Assembly (NCBI GenBank): GCA_902797235.1
Contig: CADBSB010000066.1
Location: 1-33,192, forward strand
Reading direction: 5' to 3'
DNA from: an uncultured Ruminococcus sp.
GTDB taxonomy: Bacteria > Bacillota > Clostridia > Oscillospirales > CAG-272
Length of the DNA: 33,192 nucleotides
Part shown: positions 8,318 to 16,477 of the stretch, in pieces
How the letters are laid out: every line of letters begins with the position of its first letter
Numbering within the stretch: the stretch's first letter is position 1
Translations under genes and position numbers: made by a program
Notes under the pieces: generated by a model
What the model was told of the DNA's origin: nothing
Database searches by the model: none
What the model saw: the letters and a program-made list of their open reading frames with translations, nothing else

Positions 8318-9094
8318 ATGGAACCTACTTATAAAATCGAGATATTCGAAGGCCCTCTCGATCTTCTTCTCTCGCTTATTTATAAAAATAAAGTCGATAT
8401 TATGGACATACCGATAGCGCTCATATTCGATCAGTATATGGAATATCTCGATCAGATGCGCGAGATGGATATGGACATAGCGGGTGAATTCATCGTAATG
8501 GCGTCAGAGCTTATGCTCATAAAAAGCCGTATGCTTTTACCGAGGCCGGAGGGCGACGACCCGGGCGAGGACCCTAGGACAAAGCTTGCGAACGCACTTA
8601 TCGAGTACAAGCACGCGAAGGAGATAGCCGAGGATCTTGACGAAATGGTAAAGCAGTACGGCGGCAGACTTGCAAAGGACACGGAGGAGATACCGGCGGA
8701 CGACTCGTTTATCGCCGAGCACAGCGTTTACCTTTTGCAGCGCGCGATGACGCGTATGCTCATAAACCGCGGCAAGGAGGAGCTTTTGAAGCAGGAGGCG
8801 CAGATGGTGCGCCCGATGATAAGAAAAAAGATCGTCCCCGTGGGTGCAAAGATCGTCACCGTCCTGCGCCGCGTCATAAAGCGCGAAAAATGTAAATTCG
8901 ACACGCTGTTTGACGGCGTGACCTCGCGCTCTGAGCTTGTCGCCACTTTTATGGCGGTGCTTGAGCTGCTGAAGGTCAACCGCATAAACGTCGAAGAGGA
9001 CGAAAACGAGGACGTTTATATTTCACTCAATAAGAATTACGTAAAACAACAGGAGGAAACGGACGAGGTCCCGGATGAATTTGATGGAGATTAA
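8318..9094 (+). CDS. scpA: Segregation and condensation protein A
   Basis: ScpA is the kleisin subunit that bridges the SMC heads in the bacterial condensin SMC-ScpAB, which organises and segregates the chromosome. The N-terminal signature FEGPLDLLLSLIYKNKVDI is intact, followed by the helical SMC-neck-binding segment MASELMLIKSRMLLP. A linker with an acidic patch (residues about 80-140) precedes the C-terminal winged helix, which ends in ELLKVNRINVEED. The length of 258 residues is usual. The gene starts 3 bases after the M50 stop without a visible Shine-Dalgarno sequence and overlaps scpB by 20 bases. The smc gene is not in the window. Confidence 0.95.
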   Translation: MEPTYKIEIFEGPLDLLLSLIYKNKVDIMDIPIALIFDQYMEYLDQMREMDMDIAGEFIVMASELMLIKSRMLLPRPEGDDPGEDPRTKLANALIEYKHAKEIAEDLDEMVKQYGGRLAKDTEEIPADDSFIAEHSVYLLQRAMTRMLINRGKEELLKQEAQMVRPMIRKKIVPVGAKIVTVLRRVIKREKCKFDTLFDGVTSRSELVATFMAVLELLKVNRINVEEDENEDVYISLNKNYVKQQEETDEVPDEFDGD

Positions 9095-9626
9095 GGAGCT
9101 ATCCAAAACAATAGAAGCAATACTTTTTGCCGCGGGCTACCCCGTTGAGATAATCAAGCTCATGGAGGTGACCGGCGCGGACAAGGACAGCTTTGAGGAC
9201 GCTATCGGCGTACTTAATGAAAAGTACGGGGAGGACAGCGGCGTGCGCCTCGTCTTCCTTGACGGTAAATATCAGCTCTGCACGTCCGAAAAACAGCTTG
9301 ACGTGGTACGCGAGGCACTCGGCATACGCCGCGGCGGAAACTTATCCCGCGCGTCGCTTGAAGTGCTTGCGGTCATAGCGTACAATCAGCCGACGACAAG
9401 GTCGTTCATCGAGCAGGTGCGCGGCGTTGACTGCACGTACACCGTCTCTTCCCTGCTTGAAAAGGGACTTATTGAAGTCTGCGGCAAGCTCGATTCGCCC
9501 GGCAGACCGTCGCTTTATAAAACCTCGTCCGATTTTTTACGTGTGTTCGGGCTTTCGTCCGTTCACGATCTGCCGCCGTTTGAAGTCTTTGACGAAAACG
9601 GGCAGGTAACGCTCAAACCGTTGTGA
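9075..9626 (+). CDS. scpB: Segregation and condensation protein B
   Basis: ScpB is the kite subunit that dimerises on ScpA in the SMC condensin. The 183-residue protein has two winged-helix domains: the first begins KTIEAILFAAGYPVEI, and the second holds LEVLAVIAYNQPTTRSFIEQVRG, the most conserved ScpB stretch, followed by LIEVCGKLDSPGRPSLYKTSSDF. GAGG at 9065-9068 is 6 bases before ATG 9075, which supports this start over ATG 9084. The start lies inside the end of scpA, indicating coupled translation. The next gene begins 1 base after its stop. Confidence 0.95.
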   Translation: MNLMEIKELSKTIEAILFAAGYPVEIIKLMEVTGADKDSFEDAIGVLNEKYGEDSGVRLVFLDGKYQLCTSEKQLDVVREALGIRRGGNLSRASLEVLAVIAYNQPTTRSFIEQVRGVDCTYTVSSLLEKGLIEVCGKLDSPGRPSLYKTSSDFLRVFGLSSVHDLPPFEVFDENGQVTLKPL

Positions 9627-9627
9627 T

Positions 9628-10320
9628 ATGATCGCATTGTATATTATAGGCGGCATACTTCTTTTACTGATAATACTGCTGATCATCCCGGTGGGGATAA
9701 GGATAAAGTACGATAAAGAATTTTCGCTTTATATAACGGCGGGATTCATAAAATACAGGGTTATCCCGGGCAGGCAGAAGAAGATCAAGATTTCCGACTA
9801 CTCCGAAAAGAAGATGAGGCGTAAGGCGGAAAAAGCACGCAGAAAAGAAGAAAAAAAGGCTAAAAAGAAAAAGCCCGAAACAACCGAAAAAAAAGAAAAG
9901 AAAGACAGCGTCCTTGTTTCGCGCCTGAAGAATTTTGACACGGCGCCCGATATGATAGAACAGTTATACGATATGCTCCTGATCGTATCGGACAGGTTTG
10001 CAAAGCGGCTTACGGTCAAAATCTTCCGGCTCGACGCGATAATAGGCTCGGACAACGCGGCTAAGACCGCTATACTGTTCGGCGGCGCGATGTCCTTGGC
10101 GTCATGCCTGTCCGCCTTTTTGGATCAGCATATGAACGTTAAGAAAAGGCGCGGCGCGACCATAAACATAGCGCCGGATTTCCTTGCGGAAAAGCCGGTA
10201 GTATACGCCGACGTATCGATGACCGTGCGCCTCGGCGGAATGTTTACGTTTTTATTTGAAATCCGCTCTGTTATAAGAGAGATCATAAACCTAATGCAGG
10301 AGGATAAAACAAATGGCTGA
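9628..10320 (+). CDS. DUF2953 domain-containing membrane-anchored protein
   Basis: This 230-residue protein has one N-terminal membrane segment (residues 2-22, rich in Ile and Leu) followed by a basic region. A very Lys-rich stretch at about 65-95 (including EKARRKEEKKAKKKK) leads into the conserved C-terminal DUF2953 region, with RLDAIIGSDNAAKTAILFG and a conserved INIAPDF segment. DUF2953 proteins of Clostridia and Bacilli lie beside gerW/ytfJ, exactly as here, which suggests a role in sporulation or the envelope, but the biochemical function is unknown. The start is tightly coupled to the scpB stop, and the end overlaps gerW by 8 bases. Confidence 0.85.
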   Translation: MIALYIIGGILLLLIILLIIPVGIRIKYDKEFSLYITAGFIKYRVIPGRQKKIKISDYSEKKMRRKAEKARRKEEKKAKKKKPETTEKKEKKDSVLVSRLKNFDTAPDMIEQLYDMLLIVSDRFAKRLTVKIFRLDAIIGSDNAAKTAILFGGAMSLASCLSAFLDQHMNVKKRRGATINIAPDFLAEKPVVYADVSMTVRLGGMFTFLFEIRSVIREIINLMQEDKTNG

Positions 10321-10843
10321 AAATAACAACAGCTTCAACGACGCGCTGAAAACGGCGCTCGGCAACTTATCGGAAATAGCGGGAGCCGACACTATAATCG
10401 GCGAACCGATGACGACGCAGAACGGCACGATGATAATCCCCGTGTCGAAGGTAGCCGTAGGCTTTGCAACGGGCGGCTCCGACTTTGTCGGCAAGCACTC
10501 GAAGGACACTAACGTTGCAAACAGCTTTTCCGGCGCGGGCGGCGGCGGCATAACCGTTTCTCCCGTTGCGTTCCTCGTCATTTCACCCGACGGCGACGCG
10601 AAGATACTTAACGTCAACAACCCCATGGATTCAAACGCCGACCTCGGCACGAGCATCGTTTCGCTGCTCAACAAGACGCCGACCATCGTCGACAAGGTAA
10701 AATCCATATTCAAGAAGAACAAAAAGGAAGCCGAAAAGGAAGAGCCCGTTGAGGAGCTCGATCTTTCCGACGTAAAGGACGAGGCGCCGATTGAAGACGG
10801 ACCCGCCGAAGAAGAAGCGGAAGAAGCAAAGCCGGAAGAATAA
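10313..10843 (+). CDS. gerW: GerW family sporulation protein (YtfJ)
   Basis: YtfJ/GerW is a forespore protein needed for normal germination in Bacillus. The conserved core is complete: an N-terminal helix with ALGNLSEIAGADTIIG, then IIPVSKVAVGFATGGSDF and the glycine-rich SGAGGGGITVSPVAFLVI. An acidic C-terminal tail (about residues 140-176, rich in Glu and Ala) is longer than the minimal family core. AGGAGG lies about 9 bases before ATG 10313, a strong ribosome binding site. Together with spo0A in the same window this is good evidence for an endospore former. Confidence 0.93.
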   Translation: MAENNNSFNDALKTALGNLSEIAGADTIIGEPMTTQNGTMIIPVSKVAVGFATGGSDFVGKHSKDTNVANSFSGAGGGGITVSPVAFLVISPDGDAKILNVNNPMDSNADLGTSIVSLLNKTPTIVDKVKSIFKKNKKEAEKEEPVEELDLSDVKDEAPIEDGPAEEEAEEAKPEE

Positions 10844-10894
10844 TAAGATCAGCCGCGCATAAAATATACCGATAATATATTATGAGGTGATTTT

Positions 10895-11992
10895 ATGCGT
10901 AGAGCCGTTATATCCGCTATCTTAGCCGTCATTTTATGTGTCACCGCGTCGTCGGCGTTCAAGGCGCAGGCTTTATCGCTGTCCGCGGAGACCGCCGTTC
11001 TGGTCAACTCTGACGGCGGCGTGCTTTTCGCGCGCGGCGCGGACAAACGGATGCAGCCGGCAAGCATGACGAAGATAATGACCGCGATCCTCGTTATAGA
11101 GGAATGCGGTCTTGACGACGCTGTCACGGTAGGTGAAGCGTCCGTCGGGACAGAGGGCTCGTCCGCGTACCTTTCGGCGGGCGAGGTCTTTTCCGTGGAG
11201 GAGCTTTTGTACGCCCTGCTTTTGCAGAGCGCGAACGACGCGGCGTGCGCTCTGGCGGAATACTGCGGGGGCATTACCTCCTTCGTTGACAGAATGAACG
11301 GCAAGGCGAAAGAACTGGGACTTATAAACACGCACTTTACAAACCCGCACGGTCTGTCCGATAAGGAGCATTACAGCACGGCGTATGACGTCGCCTCCCT
11401 GCTCCTCTACTGTATGAAAAATCCGACCTTCCGCAAGATAAGCGGCGCGACGGAATACGTCATAGCGCCGAACGGTCACAGGTACGGCAGGTACTTTACA
11501 AATCACAACAAGCTGCTGTTTACGTGCGACGGCGTGTGCGGCGGAAAGACGGGCTATACGGTAACGAGCGGGCGGTGTCTTTGCTCATACTACGAAAAGG
11601 ACGGCGTAACGCTCTGCGCCGTGACGATGAACGCGCCGCGCGACTGGGACGACCATAAAGCGCTGTATGAGTACGGAAGATCGCTTTACAAAGAGGTCAC
11701 GCTCGACCCGTCCGGCACGTATATGCTGCACGTAGTCGGCGGCGTGACGGACACGGTTGAATGTACGGTCGACGGAAGCGTTACGGTAACGGTAAGAGCT
11801 GACGCGACAGAGATAAAAAAAGCCGTTTATATGCGGAGGTTCGAATACGCGCCCGTATACGCGGGGCAAAGGGTCGGCTGCGTCGTGTTTTTGCAGGACG
11901 ACAAAATCATTTACACCGCTCCGCTTTACGCGGACAATAAGGCGGAGGCCGAAAAAAGCGGTATCGGGGATTTTTTGAAATGGAAAAAATAA
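10895..11992 (+). CDS. dacF: Serine-type D-alanyl-D-alanine carboxypeptidase (S11, DacF-like)
   Basis: This low-molecular-mass penicillin-binding protein trims the terminal D-Ala from peptidoglycan stem peptides outside the membrane. An N-terminal signal sequence (residues 1 to about 26, hydrophobic AVISAILAVILCV) is followed by the three active-site motifs: SMTK (S57, K60), SAN (S112-N114) and KTG (K218). A C-terminal beta-rich PBP5-like domain covers about residues 270-350, and the end IGDFLKWKK could be an amphipathic membrane anchor. The length of 365 residues is normal. GAGGTGA precedes ATG 10895. The position between gerW and rluB matches the sporulation-associated dacF/dacB arrangement of Firmicutes. 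I assign the symbol by similarity and context; dacB is possible. Confidence 0.88.
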   Translation: MRRAVISAILAVILCVTASSAFKAQALSLSAETAVLVNSDGGVLFARGADKRMQPASMTKIMTAILVIEECGLDDAVTVGEASVGTEGSSAYLSAGEVFSVEELLYALLLQSANDAACALAEYCGGITSFVDRMNGKAKELGLINTHFTNPHGLSDKEHYSTAYDVASLLLYCMKNPTFRKISGATEYVIAPNGHRYGRYFTNHNKLLFTCDGVCGGKTGYTVTSGRCLCSYYEKDGVTLCAVTMNAPRDWDDHKALYEYGRSLYKEVTLDPSGTYMLHVVGGVTDTVECTVDGSVTVTVRADATEIKKAVYMRRFEYAPVYAGQRVGCVVFLQDDKIIYTAPLYADNKAEAEKSGIGDFLKWKK

Positions 11993-12714
11993 GGATACAG
12001 AAATATCTGTCAGACGCCGGAGTTGCGTCAAGGCGCGCCGTTGAAGCGGCGGTCGCCGAGGGCAAGGTCACGGTCAACGGAAGACCGTGCGAGATAGGAC
12101 AAAAGGTGGGCGACGGTGACGTTATAGTCTACTGCGGGCGGCGCGTGACAAAAAGGAATAATAAAAAAATATATATAATGTTAAACAAGCCGCGCGGCTA
12201 CGTTACGACGAACGCGGATGAAAGCGGGCGGAAATGCACCGCCGACCTCGTAACCGATCTCGGCGAGCGGGTCTATCCCGTCGGCCGTCTCGACCGCGAT
12301 TCGGAAGGGCTTCTGATACTCACGAACGACGGCGAGCTTGCAAACAGGCTGATGCACCCGAGCCACGAGATACCGAAGATATATAACGTGCGCGTAAGAG
12401 GTCCCGTAACGGCGGAGCAAATGGATATTCTCCGTTCTCCGCTCGATATAGACGGATATAAGATCAAGCCGGTAAACGTTGAGATAATAGGCGAAACGGA
12501 GGTAAGCACGCTTCTCCGCTTCCGTCTTTACGAGGGCAGGAACAGGCAGATAAGAAAGATGTGCGAAAAAGCCTCCCTCACCGTCTCCCGCCTGACCCGC
12601 GTGGCGATCGGCGACATAGCGATAGGCGACCTCAAGCCCGGCAAATACAAGCATCTGACGCCGGCGCAGGTCGACTACCTGTCAAACAATGCGAAAAAGA
12701 AAGATAGTGAATAG
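11980..12714 (+). CDS. rluB: 23S rRNA pseudouridine synthase B (RluB/RsuA family)
   Basis: The enzyme isomerises uridine to pseudouridine in 23S rRNA, probably at the RluB position in domain V. An N-terminal S4 RNA-binding domain (IRIQKYLSDAGVASRRAVE) is followed by the catalytic domain with GRLDRDSEGLLILTNDGELA, where D105 is the catalytic aspartate. The EGRNRQIRKMCEK motif is typical of the RsuA/RluB group. The 244-residue length is usual for Firmicute RluB. Its ATG lies within the last 13 bases of the carboxypeptidase gene, so the two are coupled. This is the last gene of the long operon; a perfect bidirectional terminator follows the stop. Confidence 0.93.
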   Translation: MEKIRIQKYLSDAGVASRRAVEAAVAEGKVTVNGRPCEIGQKVGDGDVIVYCGRRVTKRNNKKIYIMLNKPRGYVTTNADESGRKCTADLVTDLGERVYPVGRLDRDSEGLLILTNDGELANRLMHPSHEIPKIYNVRVRGPVTAEQMDILRSPLDIDGYKIKPVNVEIIGETEVSTLLRFRLYEGRNRQIRKMCEKASLTVSRLTRVAIGDIAIGDLKPGKYKHLTPAQVDYLSNNAKKKDSE

Positions 12715-12715
12715 C

Positions 12716-12743
12716 AAAACAGACCGGCGGTCCGGTCTGTTTT
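12716..12743. terminator. Bidirectional intrinsic terminator between rluB and spo0A
   Basis: A perfect 12-bp stem, AAAACAGACCGG (12716-12727) with CCGGTCTGTTTT (12732-12743), closes a CGGT loop. The stem ends give T-runs on both strands. It lies between the converging ends of rluB (12714) and spo0A (12748) and serves both. Confidence 0.92.
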
Positions 12744-12747
12744 CCAT

Positions 12748-13521
12748 TCAGCTTATCTTGTTTTTCAGCCTCATATTATCTGCTATCATGGCGATGAATT
12801 CGGAATTCGTGGGCTTGCCGCGGCTGTTCTGTATCGTGTAGCCGAAATAGGAATTGAGCGTGTCGAGGTCGCCTCTGTCCCACGCCACCTCTATCGCGTG
12901 GCGTATAGCCCTCTCAACTCTTGACGACGTGGTCTTGTATTTCTTAGCGACGGACGGATAAAGCGCCTTTGTGACGGAATTTATTATATCCCCGTCGGAG
13001 ATCGCCATAAGTATTGCGGACCTCAAATACTGATAGCCCTTTATATGCGCCGGTACGCCGATCTGATGTATGATATGTGTGACCTGCGTTTCTATATCGT
13101 TGTCGCGGTCTATGTGGACGCCGGGCTTTATAAGCCCCTTTTTTTGTTTATACAGCCTTTTCATCCTGTCGGCAAGCACGGAATTGTCAAAAGGCTTGAC
13201 CATGCAGTAGGCCGCTCCCGCCTCGTCCGCTTCTATCAGTATGTTCTGATTGTTGACGACGGTCGTAACGATATATTCGGGTTGCCTGTCCTTCGGCAGT
13301 ATATCGTTCACCGCCTTTATGAGCCGTACTCCGTCAATCTTCGGCAGCCACATATCGCAGATTATGAAATCCGGCTGTATCGCCCTCGCTTTGAGCAGCG
13401 CCTCGTCGCCGTTATACGCGTCGTCGCATAGAAAGTCGCCGTCTCTTACGAGAAATTCATGCACGGACTTGCAGAACTGCACCGTCGGATCGGCTATCAG
13501 AACCTTTATTTTTGTATCCAT
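12748..13521 (-). CDS. spo0A: Sporulation transcription factor Spo0A
   Basis: Spo0A is the response regulator that, when phosphorylated through the phosphorelay, starts sporulation. The 257-residue protein has a receiver domain with [13 protein letters not shown] and [13 protein letters not shown]; the phosphoacceptor is D56, the same number as in B. subtilis. The C-terminal Spo0A domain includes [20 protein letters not shown] and [16 protein letters not shown], the DNA-recognition and dimer region. I start at the ATG at 13521 because GGGAGG and AAAGGG lie just before it; a longer frame to 13587 runs through the promoter. It has its own sigma-A-type promoter. The gene normally next to it, spoIVB, is replaced by a ComEC-like hydrolase gene. 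Confidence 0.96.
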   Translation of the reverse strand: MDTKIKVLIADPTVQFCKSVHEFLVRDGDFLCDDAYNGDEALLKARAIQPDFIICDMWLPKIDGVRLIKAVNDILPKDRQPEYIVTTVVNNQNILIEADEAGAAYCMVKPFDNSVLADRMKRLYKQKKGLIKPGVHIDRDNDIETQVTHIIHQIGVPAHIKGYQYLRSAILMAISDGDIINSVTKALYPSVAKKYKTTSSRVERAIRHAIEVAWDRGDLDTLNSYFGYTIQNSRGKPTNSEFIAMIADNMRLKNKIS

Positions 13522-13558
13522 ATTCCCTTTTCCTCCCAATCTGGTAATTTCTGGGAAT

Positions 13559-13587
13559 ATAATACCACAAATTATACGATTTTTCAA
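13559..13587 (-). promoter_or_regulatory. Sigma-A promoter of spo0A
   Basis: Read on the minus strand, TTGAAA (13587-13582) and TATTAT (13564-13559) are separated by exactly 17 bases, about 38 bases before the spo0A ATG. A small hairpin ATGTTTT/AAAACAT (13589-13607) lies directly upstream of the -35. Confidence 0.75.
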
Positions 13588-13646
13588 GATGTTTTACGAA
13601 AAAACATTCCCAAAATTTCCCAGTTGTTTTTGTGCAATATGTTGCC

Positions 13647-14507
13647 TTATTTTATTCTTTCGACACCGCCCGACGTTAAGTCGAAAATCACGACGCCGCT
13701 CGACTGCGTGAACAAAACCTCGGCGCCCGCCGCTTTCAGTCTGTCCGCGACTTCAAGATCGGGATGACCGTAATTATTCTGTCCGCAGCTTATGACCGCG
13801 TACTTTGCGTTTACCGTTTTTATGAATTTATCGTCCGACGAATACTTTGAGCCGTGATGCGGTACCTTGATTATATCCGATTTTATCTTGTCGCCGTATT
13901 TTGACAGTATGACCTTTTCCTCGTCCGCGTCTATATCCGCGCACATGAGGACGGACGATCCTTTGTACGTCAGCTTGTATGCGATACAAATATCGTTGTT
14001 CTCCTTGCCGACGCCGTTCGGCGCTAATATATCGATATGAACGCCGTTTATATCGAATTTTTGCCCCGTTTTTGCGATAACGCACCTGTCCTCGCCTATG
14101 CGCTTAACTATCTCGTCGTACCTCTCCGTTTTATCGCGCAGGGGCTTCGGCATTAGGACGGTTCCTACCTCAAAGCCGTCGATGATCTTCAGCGCGTCGC
14201 CCGAATGGTCGTAGTCGTAATGCGTTATTATGAAATAATCGAGCCGCTTTATGCCGAGCCGTTTCAGATATCCGATCGCCTGCTTTGTCATATCCTCCGG
14301 CGCGTCGGTCATTATCGCAACGCCGTCGCAAAAGAAAACGGAACAGTCCGCCTCACCGACATCGAAGAACACGGCCCGCAGCGCGTCGTCCGGGATCCCG
14401 TCCAGCAGGCGCGTTTTCGATATGCTCAAACCTATAACGCTTATAACAATGACAAGCGCCGTTATGACGACGGCGCTTATTATTCGTTTTGCTTTTCTCT
14501 TATTCAT
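13647..14507 (-). CDS. Membrane-anchored ComEC-like metallo-beta-lactamase-fold hydrolase
   Basis: The 286-residue protein has a basic N-terminus, one membrane span (about residues 9-29) and an extracytoplasmic metallo-beta-lactamase domain. Metal-binding motifs include THYDYDHSGD (H96, D98, D100, H101), an Asp in LMCADID (D191) and VPHHGS (H217, H218). These match the C-terminal domain of the competence protein ComEC and its stand-alone relatives, which are thought to be nucleases; there is no ComEC membrane channel here. The start ATG 14507 overlaps the stop of the GH2 gene by 8 bases. Substrate and role are unknown; a surface nuclease or phosphodiesterase is a reasonable inference. Confidence 0.85.
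   Translation of the reverse strand: MNKRKAKRIISAVVITALVIVISVIGLSISKTRLLDGIPDDALRAVFFDVGEADCSVFFCDGVAIMTDAPEDMTKQAIGYLKRLGIKRLDYFIITHYDYDHSGDALKIIDGFEVGTVLMPKPLRDKTERYDEIVKRIGEDRCVIAKTGQKFDINGVHIDILAPNGVGKENNDICIAYKLTYKGSSVLMCADIDADEEKVILSKYGDKIKSDIIKVPHHGSKYSSDDKFIKTVNAKYAVISCGQNNYGHPDLEVADRLKAAGAEVLFTQSSGVVIFDLTSGGVERIK
13659..13665 (-). promoter_or_regulatory. Candidate 0A box upstream of spo0A
   Basis: The minus strand reads TGTCGAA, the core Spo0A-binding heptamer, 72 bases upstream of the spo0A -35 and inside the last codons of the upstream gene. Spo0A is known to bind such boxes at its own promoter in Bacillus. A single seven-base match can occur by chance. Confidence 0.35.
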
Positions 14508-16179
14508 CTTCCGCCGCGGCTTTCGCGGAGGTTATGGCGTACAGCTTTTCTACCGGGAATTTCGCCCTTCTGTCGTACGTGTATAAGCCGTTCTGCTCCT
14601 GCTCCACGTCCGTGAGCTGGGTATAGCAGAAGGCGCAGAGCTTGTCGTTCTGCAAAAGCGCGGAGACGAGCCCCTCGTAGCGCTTCAAAAATTCGTCCAT
14701 ATCCGCGGGCGACGCGCCGTAGCCCCAGCCGCCCTTGACGCCGGGAGCCCACCACGTTCCGCCGAACTCTGATACGAAGCAGAGATCGTCCGGGTACGGT
14801 CCCGTCCAGTCGCCTATCTGTTCGCCGGTCATAAGTTTATCGTATTTGTCCTTGAATTTCGCGGGATCCTGCTCGTAGTCGTGGCAGTCCACCATATCGC
14901 AGAAGCCCTTTACGTGGAACCAGCCGCTCGTGTCTATAACGGGTCTCGTCGGGTCGAGCGCCTTCGTCACGTTGTAAACGTACTTCAAAAGCTCCGGGTC
15001 CTGATTCTGCTGCGTCTCGTTGAACGGGCACCAGCCGATAAGCGCGGGATGGTCGAAATCGCGCTCCACCTCTTCAAGCCATTCGGCGACGAAATTCTTC
15101 CACGCCGGAGGCTGTGAGATGTCGAGCAGCCAGTTCGCGTGCTCGCCCCAGACCATATAGCCCATTCTGTCCGCGTGGTATAAGAAACGCGGTTCAAATA
15201 TCTTCTGATGAAGTCTCGCGCCGTTGTAGCCGCAAGCCATCGACATTTCAATATCGTGCTTCAGCGCCTCGTCCGTCGGGGCGGTGTAAATGCCGTCGGG
15301 ATAAAAGCCCTGGTCGAGTATGAAGCGCCCGAAAACGGACTTGCCGTTTATGTAAAATCTGTGGTCGTGCGCGGATACCTCGCGTATTCCGAAATAGCTC
15401 TGCACCGTATCGTCGCCGAGCGTCAGCGTCAGATCGTACAAATTCGGATCGCCCGGCGCCCAGAGCCTGGGCCCGTCTATTTTAAGTGTTATTTCCGCGT
15501 TTTCACCCGTGACGGCGGCGCTTTGCGATACGCCGCCCGCCGCCGCGGTCAATGTCTTGCCGTACGCGTTTTTCGTCTTTGCGACGATGCGCACGGTACC
15601 GTCGATCTTCGTATAGTATTTCGCCGATACGATATAAGCGTCCGGCACGGCTTCAAGCCACACCGTCTGCCAGATACCCGTCGTGCGCGTGTAGAAGCAG
15701 CCGTATGAATTGTAATTGTTGCTCTGCTTGCCCGCGGGCTGCGTGCCCTTGCGGTTGTCGTCGTACGCCTTGACGGTTATATCGTTTTCGCCGTCTTTTA
15801 AGAATTTCGTTATATCAAACGAGAACGAAATATATCCGCCGCGGTGCTTACCGGCCTCGGCGCCGTTTACCCAAACGGTGCTTTCATAATCGCAGGCGCC
15901 TATATGTAATATCGCGCGCTTGCCTTTGAAATTATCGGGCAAAGTCACCTTTCTTTTATACCACACGCAGCGCATGAAATCCTTGTTGCCGATACCCGAT
16001 AACTCCGACTCGGGGCAGAACGGAACGGTTATCTCACCGCTCAGCGTCTCCGCCTTGAAAAGTCCGCGCTCGTCGCCGCTCAATCCGTCGTCCGTCTCGA
16101 ATTGCCACTTGCCGTTTAAATTTATCCAGTCCTCACGCATGAACTGAGGAAAAGGGTGTTCGCTTCTCGGTATGCTCAT
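14500..16179 (-). CDS. Glycoside hydrolase family 2 protein
   Basis: The 559-residue protein has a GH2 sugar-binding jelly-roll domain (about 10-170, with HIGACDYESTVWVNG and HRGGYISFSFDIT), an immunoglobulin-like domain (about 175-265) and a TIM-barrel domain (about 270-555). The expected acid/base is E388 in WCPFNET and the nucleophile is E471 in SEFGG. There is no signal peptide, so it probably cleaves imported beta-linked sugars; beta-galactosidase, beta-glucuronidase or beta-mannosidase cannot be told apart here. I start at ATG 16179 because GAGG lies 7 bases upstream; the ATG at 16194 precedes that ribosome binding site. A strong promoter lies just upstream. Confidence 0.9.
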   Translation of the reverse strand: MSIPRSEHPFPQFMREDWINLNGKWQFETDDGLSGDERGLFKAETLSGEITVPFCPESELSGIGNKDFMRCVWYKRKVTLPDNFKGKRAILHIGACDYESTVWVNGAEAGKHRGGYISFSFDITKFLKDGENDITVKAYDDNRKGTQPAGKQSNNYNSYGCFYTRTTGIWQTVWLEAVPDAYIVSAKYYTKIDGTVRIVAKTKNAYGKTLTAAAGGVSQSAAVTGENAEITLKIDGPRLWAPGDPNLYDLTLTLGDDTVQSYFGIREVSAHDHRFYINGKSVFGRFILDQGFYPDGIYTAPTDEALKHDIEMSMACGYNGARLHQKIFEPRFLYHADRMGYMVWGEHANWLLDISQPPAWKNFVAEWLEEVERDFDHPALIGWCPFNETQQNQDPELLKYVYNVTKALDPTRPVIDTSGWFHVKGFCDMVDCHDYEQDPAKFKDKYDKLMTGEQIGDWTGPYPDDLCFVSEFGGTWWAPGVKGGWGYGASPADMDEFLKRYEGLVSALLQNDKLCAFCYTQLTDVEQEQNGLYTYDRRAKFPVEKLYAITSAKAAAEDE

Positions 16180-16205
16180 ATATAAACCTCGCATTGTTTT
16201 TTTTC

Positions 16206-16234
16206 ATTATATCATATATTATTATGATTTGCAA
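16206..16234 (-). promoter_or_regulatory. Sigma-A promoter of the GH2 gene
   Basis: On the minus strand TTGCAA (16234-16229) and TATAAT (16211-16206) are separated by 17 bases, 27 bases before the ATG at 16179. It diverges from the rplJ promoter. Confidence 0.8.
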
Positions 16235-16300
16235 GGTTTTTCGGGAAATTTGTGGCGACAAAAAAATTATAAAAGCCGCGGATTTTTTTGCAAAAAGGTA

Positions 16301-16329
16301 TTGACAAAACGCGATTTGTGTGATATAAT
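16301..16329 (+). promoter_or_regulatory. Sigma-A promoter of rplJ-rplL
   Basis: This is a consensus promoter: TTGACA (16301-16306), a 17-base spacer and TATAAT (16324-16329). It drives the L10 leader and both ribosomal protein genes, as expected for a very highly expressed unit. Confidence 0.93.
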
Positions 16330-16335
16330 CCACGT

Positions 16336-16477
16336 GTTATCCAAAGACAGCAGGTTACGGTAAAAGCTTTCGGGCTTTCCTGCCGAGGAGAAAAGTGATA
16401 GATGATATCATTTCCGCATCTTTGGGTGCGGAGATTTTTTTCTCCCGGATCTCAAATCTATACGGAGGTAAAACAAA
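16336..16477 (+). ncRNA. Ribosomal protein L10 leader
   Basis: The 5' untranslated region between the promoter and rplJ has the features of the L10 leader: CCAAAGACAGCAGG near the start pairs with CCTGCCGAGGAG (16379-16390) around an inner AAAGC/GCTTT hairpin, then a terminator-like hairpin. In Firmicutes, free L10(L12)4 binds this leader and lowers expression of its own operon. The leader family is recognised from sequence and context; the exact fold is not computed. Confidence 0.85.
16413..16441 (+). terminator. Attenuator hairpin inside the L10 leader
   Basis: TCCGCATC (16413-16420) pairs with GGTGCGGA (16425-16432) around a TTTG loop, with one G-U pair, and is followed by a run of T (16435-16441). 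It lies 36 bases before the rplJ ATG, the position expected for the L10-controlled premature terminator. Confidence 0.8.

Noticed and set aside
13522..13587. Longer N-terminus for Spo0A
   Set aside because: The extra 22 codons overlap the -10 and -35 elements; ATG 13521 puts the phosphoacceptor at D56 as in known Spo0A.
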